Shown: positions 12,901 through 25,179 of the stretch, piece after piece
Layout of the letters: each line of letters begins with the position of its first letter
Position numbering within the stretch: position 1 is the first letter of the stretch
Assembly (NCBI GenBank): GCA_963920525.1
Contig: OY986437.1
Coordinates: 111,344,715 to 111,408,714, forward strand
Reading direction: 5' to 3'
Origin: Dichetophora obliterata
Taxonomy: Eukaryota; Arthropoda; Insecta; Diptera; Sciomyzidae
DNA length: 64,000 nucleotides
Notes under the pieces: model-generated
The model's database searches: none
What the model was told of the DNA's origin: nothing
What the model saw: the letters and a program-made list of their open reading frames with translations, nothing else
Translations under genes and position numbers: made by a program

Positions 12901-13668
12901 GGCCCTTATTATGAGCTGCGTTCGAACTTCGACTGCAGTCGAATGGCCTGATCGAACGAATTTGCATTTGGTACTATAACGTGCTTTCGACAAAGAGTAG
13001 CGCTATTGTGAATTTCGTTCATTTTGTTTGTTCACAGTAGTATATTTCCATCAGGTGATCGTTATTTTATTTCAACTAAATACGATTGGTTTAACAGTTC
13101 ATTGCAAAAAATAAGACAGAAAAGTTATGACTATTACGAAATTATGGTTCGACGATTCGTCAGAAGAGGATGAAAGCTTGACGGAACTGTCTAGAAGTAG
13201 AAAACGGTTGAGCAACGCTTTCTTTAGCTAACCCTAAGCCACTTTGCTGTTGTTCTAACTGGTGGTCCTAAGCAATTTATTTCCAGCGTTAGTTCTTCCT
13301 ATTTCCTTGTCGCCTGCACTTTGGAACAAATACACTTTGCAGTTGAAGTTTGCCTCCATCAATGAGACCAGTGTTTCTAACTGCGATTTGTTGCTCACCA
13401 ACTTAGACCTGCATAAAATTTACGAAAACAGTTCAATATTAGTTTTTAGTCCTTGAAAAGCAAAACACAATCACAAAATACTTAAATTTTTAACAATTAT
13501 TACTCAGCACGTATCGCATCGAAAGCCAAATTCTATTCGACTGAAATTTCGATGAGCAACGAACATTTCGATAGGGTTGCACTGCTCATAATAAGAATTG
13601 GACTTTCGATACATGTTGTTCGATAACCAGCGAAGATCGAACATCGAAAGCAACTCATAATAAGGGCC
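12901..13668. mobile_element. Non-autonomous PIF/Harbinger-like element
   Basis: Terminal inverted repeats are GGCCCTTATTATGAG at the left and CTCATAATAAGGGCC at the right, with GTTCGA/TCGAAAG just inside. Both ends are flanked by AGA (12898-12900 and 13669-13671), a 3 bp target duplication. A short acidic frame from 13127 (MTITKLWFDDSSEEDESLTE) is followed by a stop at about 13229. It may be the first exon of a lost two-gene element. The 3 bp duplication and GGCC-type end suggest the PIF/Harbinger superfamily by inference; no nuclease is present. Confidence 0.65.
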
Positions 13669-13671
13669 AGA

Positions 13672-16542
13672 GTGAGTGTAGGTGAGTTCAGAAGAAATGT
13701 TGAGGGGGCAAAATAGGACCATGCATTTGAAGCCCCCAGGTGTCATATATTTTTTTAAATGAACTATAACAAAACTTGTTCACTATATTTTGTTTTTTGT
13801 ATTTAGATAGATCCCTAAAATAGATCCCCCTACAAAAGATTTTTTCATGTCGAAAGTAGCAAATCACGCACAAAAATCTCATATTGTCGTTATCACAAAC
13901 CATTAAAATCAGTATTTCCAATTGAAGCACGAATCAATGACAGTCTAAATATTAAATAAGCAGAAAATTTTTTATGTAAATTTGTATTGAATTTGTTTTG
14001 AGATGCTCTCTCTTTCTCTCTGTCCTGTCACAAAAATCACTTATATTCTGAATTTGAAGAAGTCGTACATGCTATGCTGTATTGATTTTTTTTTTATTAA
14101 ACAACGCTACCTGAGAATAAAAAAAATCGATCAAAATTTTATAGTATTGATTTTCTATCAGGCCACAGCACGTTAACGTAATTTTTAACGATAACCAACA
14201 TTCTGTTTTTGTTTCGTTGAAGCAAAATCAAAAAATTAATAAAAAATAACGTTATTTCAAAAGAAGAAAAATATTTATTTCGTTTCGGAGTCAACGATAT
14301 AAAATTTATTCGTTTTTTTGTCAAACCAATCATTGAAAATAACGTTAATTTCAACAAAAAACATTTTTTTTTGTTATTGTATTGAAAGCAAAAAACACAT
14401 TTAGTTGAGAAAATTCTACATTTTTAATTTGAAACGAAATTTTTATTTTGTGATAATTTAATTTTTCAACAAAGCAAAATTTGTTTTGATATTATTTATC
14501 GTTTTTGGAAAAATTAAATAATTCTGATAATTTTTTTTTCATGCTCACGAAACAAAAAAATTTTGTTGATTTCGTTGTGCATATCTGCTTTCTATACACT
14601 CCGCCGTTTTTCTATAAAAATCTTTGAATTTTGTTTTATCAAAGAGGTCATTAAACTCAGTTAACAAAATTTGCTTCAACTGTACCATCCATTAGGTCGC
14701 CATTTATATTTTTTAACTTTTGCTTTAAAAAAAAGTTTAAGATATTCACTTTTTTACCCTACCGATTTTTAAGAGGTTCTTTTTCTTTTAAATTTTGCTA
14801 TCAACGACGATCATAGCTACAAGATCAAGCGTCTAGTAAAATGTGTCTCAAGTGCCTTGCGTAGGGTGTGAGTAAGGAAATCGCGATACCAGATCGAATT
14901 TTTAACAACCAAAATGCGGCAATTTAAACGCCTTCGCAATTGAAAGGTAGGAGTAACAACAACTCAGGAGTCGTCATCACAGCAAAGAGTCACATCACAA
15001 TATTGTTTCCAAAAAAAAAAAGAAAAGACGCGACATGAAGAACAGACAAATGGAAAGGATGGAAAGATACACAACAGTTTACAGACCAAACCGATCTACA
15101 GTGCAAAGAAATTAAAGGAGAAAATTGCATGCGTCACACAATAAAGACAAAATGAAAAACTTACAATTCATTGACAGAAACAAAAAAGTTATCGAGGGAA
15201 TGATAAAAAAATGTACTTTAAAACTTACGAGGAAACGAACGAATACAGTATGCAACAAACTATAAAAGCAGAATTTTAATTGTTGGTTACAACAACTTTT
15301 ATTTTATTGTCATCATTACAAATGACAGAGACAGACCATAAAAAGAAACAGTTAAAAATGGTAGCCAGAAGCAGTGGTGGTTGGGAGGACGGACTGTACG
15401 GAGCGAGCTGGAGGACATGCTGAAAAGTGAAACCTTGCATTAAGAGGCTTTTATAATTGTTTCAACGCGCAAGTGGCACATTGTTGTTTACAGCAACAAC
15501 AATTCCAACAATTGCAATAACAATTACAACAACCATAGCAACAACATTTAGCAAAGCAGCCTAGCAATTGACTGCTAGGTGGCAGCACTTGTTAGCGTTA
15601 ATTAAACCTTTAAAATTTAGCAAAAAAAAAGGCGGAAGGCCACAACTAAGCTTACTACAAGAAGCTGTTAAGCACAGCTAATGACTTAATACAAAAAGCT
15701 TTCACTTTCTTCAAAGCACAAAAGCTTCTCACAAGCATTCTGGTCTAAGGTGCAAAAAAATAAAAGCCCCCAAAGGCCAAAGTTATTGTCCGATGTTAAT
15801 AGGACAAAATACTTTTTATGCAATAAATAAGCTGATAACGACAAAGAGTGAAAGGAAGCAAGCAACAAAAATAATAATAAAAAAAACAACAAAAAGGGAC
15901 ATACAAACCAAGTACTTCCTTCGCAATTGTCGGCACCACGTAGGAAGAATTCAAGAGTGGAGACGACTGAGTGTCTCTGTGTGTGTTTAGCTCAAGGCAA
16001 TGACTAAATAACCGGATTTCTGCTGCAACTTCAAGAAGCTTAAAGAAGGCTAGCCCAAAAACAAAAACCAAACAAAAAACACAAGGTAAAGAAGGAAACT
16101 GGCCCAAGTAGAAAAGGTTGGAAACCAAAAACAAGCCATCTTTATAAAAACAAAAGGTGGCAGCACCAGCCAACAAGCGTAGCACACCAAACTACTAAAG
16201 ATAGAAAGAAGACACAAGCATAAGAGTTGCATGCAGCACAAATGCACAAGATCGAGTCATAAAATTGCATAAAAGTAGAAGAGGTGTAGACACAAAAATC
16301 ATAAAAAAGAAGAATTATGTTCCACCTGGTTGAGTCTGGGTTGTAGTAGGTTTTTTTTTTCTTCCCCACATAGAGCACAGAAAGCGGTTTAACTGGGTGA
16401 CACCAACCAAAGGGTGGTAGGTATAGGTTAAAGGCGGTAGTGGCTCAAATGTAAAGGGGTCATTCACTTCAAAATCGGAACAAAACATACATGTTTACAA
16501 TATTTTTGTCAAAATCTATAGTTATCAAGAAAATTTCTTTAG
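13672..16542. other. No gene recognised; CAA-rich stretches
   Basis: 14090-14600 is AT-rich with several AACGTTA words. 14800-16400 is more complex, with CAACAA runs (about 15485-15550) and many AAAAACAA words, as is common in fly intergenic or intronic DNA. Minus-strand frames at 15686-16378 are rich in F, L, C and S because they read the complement of these runs, so I do not call them genes. Confidence 0.45.
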
Positions 16543-16544
16543 TA

Positions 16545-17470
16545 CGAGGGCAATTTGATAATTCCGTACAAAATAAAACAAGGAATGATTTTTATGGCAA
16601 AAAGTTTTATTTCTCAACATAGTCTCCTTTTAGCTCGACACACTTCGTCCAACGTTCTTCCGATTTATTGAAACCATTCGAAAAATACAGAAGGTCCTCT
16701 TTGGTGCTGAATCTCTTTTCGCCGAGCCATTTCTTCAGGTTTGGAAACAGAAAGTAGTGGGAGGGGGCCAAATCTGGAGAATATGCTGGATGAGGAAGCA
16801 ATTCGTGCTTGAATTCATGGAATTTTGCAATGGAAGCTGGGCATGTGTGAACGCGCCCATTGTCTTGATGGAAGAACACTTTTTCCCTCGCCAAATGCGG
16901 ACGTTTCACTTTCAAAGCGTCGTTGAAACGGTCCAATTCGGCTGCATAGTATTTGACATTGATCGTTTTTTTCGGTGGAAGGTTATCGATGCAGATTATA
17001 CAGCATTTATCCCAAAATACTGTCGCCATAACCTTTCCGGCCGACAGCACCGTCTTCGCCTTCTTCGGAGCACGTTTGGTCGGTGAAGTCCACTGTTTCA
17101 ACTATTTCTTTGTCTCTGGTGAGTAGTGATGGATCTATGTTTCGTCCACGGTTCTAATCGACGGAAAAAATCCTTATCTTTGTTCAACATCGCCAAACAC
17201 GCCTTTCGGTCACATGAATGCGTTATGGTCGAGAGTGAGCAAACGCGGCACCCATCTTGCGGATAATTTTTTAATTTCCAAATGATTTCGCAAACTGTTC
17301 CACACCCGTTCGTTTAAGATACCTACGGCCTCAACAATCTCGCGCACCTTCTCTCTGCGATCGGCCAACACGATATCGAGAATTTTAGTGACCATTTCTG
17401 GTGTGGTGACTTCATTTGGACGTCCAGAACGTTCGGCGTCACTTGTCCTTGTACGAACGTATCAGAATTT
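16545..17470 (-). mobile_element. mariner element, 5'-truncated and inactive
   Basis: The 3' end is intact: TA at 16543-16544 followed by CGAGGGCAATTTGATAATTC, the same terminus as the second mariner at 63522. Transposase similarity runs on the minus strand from 16607 to about 17460 and then stops. No matching inverted repeat is found beyond it, so the N-terminal part and the left terminus are missing or unrecognisable. Confidence 0.85.
16607..17460 (-). pseudogene. mariner transposase, broken
   Basis: The protein is a DD34D mariner transposase, which cuts and pastes DNA at TA dinucleotides. From the upstream side I see SDAERSGRPNEVTTPEMV, then KVREIVEAVGILNERVW (helix-turn-helix), then a frameshifted part holding the first catalytic D in TVDET with two in-frame stops, then QWTSPTKRAPKKAKTVLSAG and FHQDNGRVHT with the second D. 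The third position reads SPDLAPSHYFLF where the family has D, so the triad is lost. C-terminal TKCVELKGDYVEK is intact. The first ~65 residues are absent. It is a clear pseudogene. Confidence 0.88.
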
Positions 17471-18259
17471 AGAATTCGACCACAATTTACACATGCAGTA
17501 TCACTGATAACATTTTATGGGCGTTTGACAAAAGCAAGTGGCAGCAACGCGATGGGTTTCAGCTTGTTGTACCTATACAAAAAATATATTGTAGGAAAAG
17601 GATAAAAACATGAATCGTGCTAATTTTTGACATCTGCGCAACGTTACTATCTTATCTCTCCATTTTTATTGGTTGCGGAAGGGCTCAAGTTTGTTTTTGA
17701 CACTTAATATTTGATAGAAACTTAGCGAATTGGGAAATACGTCAAGAACATTGCATTAAAAATATAAGTGCAGTCCGTTCCACATTTTTTTTCTCCAATT
17801 CTTACTATATGCGTACTCACTCACACCAATTGAATCTATGCATTTCATTAGCGATTTAATGAGGTATCGTACCATAATTATCACATAAATTTTTTTTCGA
17901 TTTCACTTTTTTTATCATATTTCAAACCAAGAAAGTGCATACTGCGCCGAAAATGGTCTCTTAAAATGTTCCATACAAAATTTTTGTCCTCTGATCAACA
18001 AATCATATAATTTCAGAGTTTTAAGTTATGTTCAAAACATCTAAGTAGAACACACAAAAGCATACTCACATTCATTGTTTTAATGTGATTTCAATGACCC
18101 TTTTTCTGGTCAAAATTCTTAAAGGGTCGTGAAACTCGAATTTGATGAAACAAATTAAAAAAATTCAAAATAACAAAATTTCAAAACTTCATTGAAGTTT
18201 GACTGAAAACCAACAAGAAACCATCAAAAAGGTATATTTTTTATAATTCACACTAAAGC
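17471..18259. other. No gene recognised
   Basis: AT-rich DNA between the mariner fragment and the CCCGGGAT-rich block, with no motif seen. Confidence 0.5.
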
Positions 18260-19245
18260 TTCCAATCCCGGGATCTCGGACTTTTTCCAGTGCCAAAAGT
18301 CCCGGGATTATGAGGCCTAAGATTCCGGGATTTTCGGGATCCCAGGATTGCCTTCAAATTTCAAATATGCTGCACTTTTAAAAAAATTTAAATTTACCTC
18401 AAATGTTCAAAAACGAAATAAAAATATATTTAAAGGGTGGCACTCGCTGTAATCTGCTTCAAAAAGCATGTGATTATTTGATAATAATTACGCCTACAGT
18501 GTTAAGTTCGAGAGATGTTTCTCTTCGGTTGAAAATTTTGCGACCGTAATTCGGTCAAGTCTGGGGGATGACAACTCAGATACCTTAGTATTTTTAAGAG
18601 CATATTTTCAATGTCAATCAGTTTAACTAACCATTCTAAGACTTCAGTGATCCCAAAAAATGTACCTTTTTATGTTAGTATTATTATGTCGGAATATATG
18701 AATTAAATTAATTATACTATAGATATATATAATAAATATATATATTCTCGTCCTTTATATAAATAAAGATTTAAAATAAATTAAATTTTTATAAAAATTT
18801 TAAGTAAACTGTGTTTTTTAAATCCTTTGAGAAATTTTCCATTAAAATATATTCTAACTTGTTACAAAATTTACTTTTTATCTGTTTTTCAAATCCCGGG
18901 ACTATTTCCTGGATCCCGGGGTTCTTAATTATCAATCCCAAAATCCCGAAAAATCTTTTGAGTCCCGAAATTGGAAGACCTAATTTAGACTATCTTTTTG
19001 AACAGATACGTAACAGTTTTGATGAGATAGAGGTTATTGAGATAAAGTTGGTATGATTTAGTTTTATTTTTAAAATGTTCGCTATGTCGTGAAATTTAAC
19101 TGACAACATGGGTAAAATGGTCACATATGTGGACAAAAGTTTTTGTATTCAAATATTTGCTAATTTGTCGCTATTTCATTCAAATATTAGCGCAATAGAA
19201 TAGATCCCGGTCCCGGGATTATCGGAAATTAGTTCGGGATGGAAA
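18260..19245. repeat. Cluster of TCCCGGGAT-type palindromic words
   Basis: The words AATCCCGGGAT, TTCCGGGATTTTCGGGAT, GGATCCCGG and variants cluster at 18265-18350, 18893-18978 and 19203-19243, and another block lies at 21473-21518. They are far above chance in such AT-rich DNA. They look like subterminal or terminal repeats of an old element, but I could not define ends or coding sequence. Confidence 0.5.
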
Positions 19246-19464
19246 ACATTAAGGATTAAATAATTTAAAACGTTTTTGATACAATTTTTTCTTAAGTTTT
19301 ACTTGAAACTAAAAAATTTAAGTAAATTCATTTATAAACTAACAAAAACAAAACAACCACATTAAGGGTATTCACAATTGCGTTGTTTTCAGTGTAGTTA
19401 AAAACCCGTGGCATTGATACCACACTTTAACAAGCTGTTTTTATATATTTTGTTGTTTTATATG

Positions 19465-20463
19465 TGTAACGGTGATCCCCGTTACAAGTTTGCACCCCGC
19501 ACACTACGCCACTGCCTTACTACACCACTGTGCGCTTAACTCAACCAACAGCCATACCTACACACACACGCACACATACAGCCAGCACATTCAACGTAGT
19601 CAACAGCCGAGTCTACATAAACCACACGCAACGCTATAATTCCCAGAAGGTTAATGGCAGCATACGGATAAATAGACCGCGTTGTGACAGACTTCGGCAC
19701 GGCTCGAGAGCGTAGTGCTTTGTACCGTCGCTACTTGCTGGAAACGAGAACAAGTTTGTTCATAGTCGGGTCTTGCCTTAGTCAGTCATATCCGAACATC
19801 GCCGAACATCACCGAACAGCACCGAACTTCAGCGAACACCGAACATCACCGTACATCGCCGAACATCACCGAACAGCACCGAACTTCAGCAAACACCGAA
19901 CATATCCGAACATCGCCGAACATCACCGAACAGCACCGAACGTCAGCGAACACCGAACATCACCGAACATCGTCGAACATCACCGAACATCACCGAACAT
20001 CGCCGAACAGCACCGAACAGCACCGAACCTCAGCGAACACCGAACATCACCGAACATCGCCGAACATCACCGAACAGCACCGAACTTCAGCGAACACCGA
20101 GCATCACCGAACACCGCCGAACAGCACCGAACAGCACCGAACTTCAGCGAACACCGAACATCACCGAATATCACCGAACAGCACCGAACTTCAGCGAACA
20201 CCGAACATCACCGAACATCACCGAACTTCGCCAAATATCATCGAACCAGCATCGGCAGACTCACCCACCGCTGTAAATTTATCATATTCCTAAAATATTG
20301 TGTATTGTAAGAAAGACTTGATTTAACAATAAAACAGAAAATATCGTCTGAGCACGAAAATCACCAAGTCTACTTATTTATTTTGGACAAAAGTTTGAGG
20401 GTCTTTTGTTTGACCCTGGAACCGCTGAGCATACCTCAGCCTGTGAACAAAACCCCCATTACA
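19465..20463 (+). mobile_element. Solo LTR of a gypsy-type retrotransposon
   Basis: It begins TGTAACGG, ends CCATTACA and is flanked by TATG on both sides (19461-19464, 20464-20467), a 4 bp target duplication. There is no second LTR or internal sequence, so it arose by LTR-LTR recombination. Near the 3' end it carries CGCTGAGCATACCTCAGC, a hairpin also present at the matching position of the LTR at 37256-41241 and, in reverse, of the 52115 and 57564 LTRs. An AATAAAA signal lies near 20327. The three LTR families seem related. Confidence 0.82.
19789..20255 (+). repeat. Minisatellite inside the solo LTR
   Basis: Roughly 45 overlapping CGAACA/CACCGAA words form a degenerate array with higher-order units such as CGAACATCACCGAACAGCAC followed by CGAACTTCAG. 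A 208-residue open frame crosses it (SEHRTSPNIAEHHRTAPNF repeats), but it follows directly from the repeat and I do not call it a gene. Confidence 0.8.
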
Positions 20464-20796
20464 TATGAAATCTCTAAAAACCAAAAGTGTGGTACTTTTA
20501 GGTTGCTCAATGATATGTTTAACGAACGTGGTTTTGAAAGTTCCATAAACAACTGATCGTTTGCTAGTTATTTTCTAATTGCAAAAATGGAAGAAGCTCA
20601 AAATGCAAGTTAAGCTTTTGTATGCCATATATTAATAAAATATATCAAATTGGATAGTAAATTTATTTGCATAGTAACAAAAAGCTAAAGTGGGAGGTTC
20701 CCAACCACAAATTCTATTTTACAGGGTGCTCATATTTGTGGTTTTCTACTATGGCAAAAAAACTACAATACCACGATACCACACAATTGTGAATAC

Positions 20797-21711
20797 ACTA
20801 GTTGTTAATTAACACAAAAAAATATATATAATAATAATGACTAGCAAATTGTAATAATTTAAAGAACAAAAAATATAAAAACATAAAATGCAGAACAGTT
20901 TAAGGTATTATTACATAAATGTAGTTTAAGGTATTATTACATAAATGTTAAACATTTTTTTTCAGACACCGTCTTCATGGTTTTTGTGTTTAAGGCAAAT
21001 TAAGGTTGGAAAAGACTTTTCAAAATTAAATTTTTGGTTTTAATTATTTTTAAAGTAATACATAAAGCTGATCAACGCGTCTTATTTTTCATTACAGGGT
21101 TTTGTTCGGAATTTATTACCAATATAACCCGCTGAGAGAAGCAACGTGCTGATTCTATGCTAGTTTGAGAAATAGTGGTACGATAATCGTAAGCAATTTG
21201 TAAGTTTTGAGCACGATTGCCTTCACCACATAACAAAATAATTTCCTAAGTCAGAATATCTGACAATTTTTAAATACATATCTGACTTCCCAATGCTGTG
21301 AAATTCTTCTAAAACTTTGCAAAGTCTTTGCTCCAGTGAATCACTAATCGTCCTAATAATTTTTAAAAAGTTGTAATAGAATAAAAAGTTGTTCTAGTTC
21401 TATATTCATATCAACTTAAATTGAAATGGTGGCATTTACATGAATTTTTGTTACCGAAATTTGTTTCATTTAAAAATCCCGGGATTTATAGGGGCTTAAA
21501 TCTTCCGAGATTTCGGGAATAACTGCCCTAGTCCACATACAGTTGCGGTCAAAACAATAACAATATAAGGGCAGCGCCCTTATATTCATACATGTTTGGA
21601 TAAATAATACTAGTCTACGAATTTCGGATCCGGTAAGTCCATTTTCATTCCTATATGTACTTTCAATACTCGTTCGAACTCCGTACTCAGTTTCTCTTTA
21701 AAATAAAAAGT
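20797..21711. other. No gene recognised
   Basis: AT-rich DNA that includes a tandem pair GTTTAAGGTATTATTACATA (about 20898 and 20925) and a CCCGGGAT block at 21473-21518. No coding signature. Confidence 0.5.
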
Positions 21712-22085
21712 ATAATTTTGTATTTTTGAAAAATTATCAACTTTTCCATCAATGTATCAACCACTATCGTGTCATGTGCTGTAGCGAAGCTAAAATTCTG
21801 AGATTATCCAACGAAATATCAACAAATTTTGTATCTTTTGTTTTAGCAGAATTGAAACCGTCCAAATTTAAAATGTCTTTTTTTCATGTAAAAATACACT
21901 TAATCAACAGTATTTTTTTTTCAATTCTAACTTTGGACAGTAACAGCTCCGCTAAAACAAAAGATAGAAAATTTGTCGATATTTTGTTGGATAATCTCAA
22001 AATTTTTTCTCCGCTACAGCACATGACACGAAAGCGATTGATATACTTATGAAAAATCTGATATTTTCTCAATAACAAAATATTA
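21712..22085. mobile_element. Palindromic MITE
   Basis: Two arms of about 120-140 bp are reverse complements. AACCACTATCGTGTCATGTG near 21768 faces CACATGACACGAAAGCGATT near 22018, and ATTATCCAACGAAATATC near 21803 faces GATATTTTGTTGGATAATC near 21980. The two open frames on opposite strands here are mirror images of the same arms. No target duplication is clear. Confidence 0.7.
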
Positions 22086-24839
22086 TTTTTTATTTTATGG
22101 TGAGTAGTTTAGATTCTAGATCAATAATACTAAACACGTACCAAAACCGTAAAACACCCTGTATCTTGAAAGTTTTACAATATAGGAGGAAACTAATTAA
22201 AAACTATTACTTCCAAAAAAAATTTAATTTTTTAAATATACCATAAAAATATTTTTTCACTGTATTTCTTAGTGCGGGATTGAAGAGGTTATGATAACCA
22301 GAAGGACTTAAACTGTCCTTTAAAGCGACCGAACTTTGAATACTGCTTACCTTCTTTTTCTTCTTTCCGAAGATTTTTAAATCGTATCTTATCTCATATT
22401 TTATTTTAAAAAGCAAACTTAAATGAATTAACATTCTATCTTAATCCCATAACTACGATGATGCCATAACTAACGGTATCACACAAAAATTATCCATACA
22501 TAAAGTTGGTCAAACTTAGCCAATGTGTAAAAAATTAACGTTAACATATAAAAATATTAAAAAAAGTTTCTATTGTGTTTTTTAGATCACAAATGATTTA
22601 AAATTTTTTTTTTACTAAGAGATAAATGCATTTGCTGTACGAATACGAGTAAAACCTCAATAAATATATGAAAGCAACTGAAGAGAGTACAAAAAGAGTA
22701 CGATTCAGATTGGTGACATTAACTATATGTATGAATTAAATGTCTACGGAATTAAAACTTTTTATACATTTACGAGACATAAAAAATAATATTTATGGTA
22801 CTTATTCTTTAAGTAGATCATTAAACCGTTTTCTTTAATCGAAAATACCAGAAATAATTCTATTCTAGCAGAGAAGTCAACAAGTAGAGACTTTCCAAGC
22901 AGTTGTTTGTTTCAATGCTTGTTTGGCCACTTGTGTTGGCCCGAATATTTTTAGCCAACTGACTGACTGGCTGACTGGCTGACATTAGTGCAGAAGTACG
23001 TGGCGTGCGTATGTTTAGCCTCGATTCTTTTTTTTACTATCTGCATTTCTTAATCCAATTACAAAACATATGCAGATGAATAAACTTAGCATTATTCTAT
23101 CTTCTAGAGAAGCAAGCAGCTGGCTGGATAATGAGAACACTTGCTGTGTGCTAGATATGGAAGTATTCCAGTTTAACCACTCAGTAGTGGCAACAACCAG
23201 CTGATCAATTTTGTTTGTTTTTTTTTTTGTCTATTTGGTGTAGAGATTTGTAAATTAGACAGTTTGGGAAAGTAGCAGAAACTACTTTAGGCCAAGTGGA
23301 ATTCTTTGCAAGTGGCTTGATAGAACATTGAAAAGTTTTGCAAATAAGTAAACTTTTATATTGAAAGAAAAAGTCATTTAATACTCATTATGTTTGCAAA
23401 ATTTCGCTATTTTTCTGGCAGACAGTCTTAAATGTATGCATCCGTCTGTCAACCAAATTGATACAGGATCAATTAACTTTTAATCAATGACAATGCTTGT
23501 GATTGCTTTGTTTGAAATGCTTTCAAAGCGACAAACAGCCCACTTATTACCCAATCTAAGCGATTGTCTCAATCCACCCTCCAGTCTCAATCCTCAACTC
23601 AGTTTATTGTATAAAATTGTTATAATCGATTGCATCAATTAATTTCCTGTCTTAAACTGATAGCGGGATGTTGAGGCTAGAGTAAACGAGCTGCAGGGAC
23701 AACACTTACAACAACAACTTTAGCTCCATTTCAATCGCTACAATTAATTAAATTATTACCAACGTCTGATGACCTGCAGCGCTTTTCTTTCCGTTTAACA
23801 GAGCGAGCGTCAAGAAAAAAAAGAGTCGGATAGTTTTCCGAAATAACCACCAACAACAACGAAACATTTAATTAACTACCTGTAGCTGAAGTACAACCTG
23901 GCTGGCTGCCTTTGCTTAGGAGTGGCACACAAAGTGGTTCAGGAGTTGAGTTGTGGCAACAAGCAGGACAGGAATCTGGCATTTTGTAGCAACAAATTCA
24001 TGTCGGACAAAAACCACGCCACAAAAGAGTGAAAAAGTAAGATTGATTGTTTAAATTTTTATTAGGAATTGGAGGAAAAAACACAGCTGTTGCATTGCTT
24101 TCTTTATTTTGGCGAGCAAAATAAAAAATTGTTAGCAATTTATCTTGGGTTTCTCCTGTTTGAACTATTAACTGCCAACTTCCAACATTCGATTGCATGT
24201 TTTACATTTTGACTTGCTTGCATTTTTGCAGACTTGCTGGCGCTCCAGATGCACTAGTTGCATGTTGAGCCAACAACAATTTTTCACCCTGACATGACAT
24301 CGTTCGAGGCTGTTGCTGAAATCATGACTGTGAGCAGCACTTTCTATGTCACCAGTAATGGGCGCATTTTTTATTCAAATGCAGAAAATTGAGGAAGCAA
24401 GGCTAGCAGTTGGCGAGGTGGGCGTGGCTGAGAGTGCTCTGAAATGCCGCAACAACTTAATTGCAGATTGCAATCGAATACGAATTACTGCTTTTTTTAA
24501 TGATGATGATTTTAAGGTTTTGCAAGTTTGTTAGGATAGAAAAAAATTTATGAACAATGTTGAATTTTCACATGAATTTTAGATAAAGTAAGTTTGAAGT
24601 ACGAATTTTGTCAAGAGCATCTAATGAGTGCGGAAATCAGTAATATTATATCATTCTTTTACTACTTGACATGACAACCTAGCTAACGTCTTACCACACA
24701 GGTTTTCAGAACGTCAGTGCATGGAAAATATAAACGTGTACCAGGACACCGTAGTCAGGATTTTTTCTGGGAAGACAGTTTGATAAAAAAATTTATCGAT
24801 ACCAATTCGACTTTTAGAAAATAAGAAAATATTAATTGA
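22086..24839. other. No gene recognised; possibly older intergenic sequence
   Basis: The stretch from about 22900 to 24600 has more balanced composition than its surroundings, with short tandem GACTGACTGGCTGACTGGCT near 22960. It shows no terminal repeats, transposase-like frame or exon pattern. It may be unique non-coding DNA. Confidence 0.45.
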
Positions 24840-25179
24840 ACTTTATTTGTTTTTATTTAATTAATTAATATTTGTACAATAAGACTTAGTCTACTTATTA
24901 CTTATTGAATAATTATCATTTGTCTAATAACTATGTGAATTTAGAATATAAAAAGGAATTAAGATTTAGCATTTAGGCTAAGTTTAATTAAATTGAACAT
25001 TAAAATTTAAAAAAAAGAATTAAGAATAAGATAACTTAATAATTACTTGATTGAAGACTTTTTAAAGAAATAAGTAAAGTGGAAAAAAAAAATTATAAAC
25101 AAAATAAAATAAGAAGAAAACGTTTAAAAGATATGCCAATAAGGAAAATAGAGAAAGAATAAATTTAAAGATTTGAATT
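24840..25179 (-). mobile_element. Probable 3' UTR of the non-LTR retrotransposon
   Basis: AT-rich sequence follows the last recognisable codons on the minus strand. No clean poly(A) tail or target duplication is seen, so the outer limit is a guess. Confidence 0.35.

Larger units (their letters stand above)
19368..20796. mobile_element. Small inverted-repeat element split by a solo LTR
   Basis: Ends are GTATTCACAATTG (19368) and CAATTGTGAATAC (20784-20796). Without the 999 bp LTR and its 4 bp duplication the element is about 426 bp. Subterminal words GGCATTGATACCACACTTT and ATACCACGATACCACACA suggest related arms. It has no coding capacity. Confidence 0.6.

Noticed and set aside
15686..16378. 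Overlapping minus-strand frames rich in F, L, C and S
   Set aside because: No conserved motif; they are complements of AAAACAA-type simple sequence.
19684..20310. 208-residue plus-strand frame with SEHRTSPNIAEHHRTAP repeats
   Set aside because: It reads a CGAACA/CACCGAA minisatellite inside a solo LTR; the frame exists because the repeat lacks stops.
21726..22078. Two opposite-strand coding frames
   Set aside because: They are mirror images produced by the inverted arms of a MITE.
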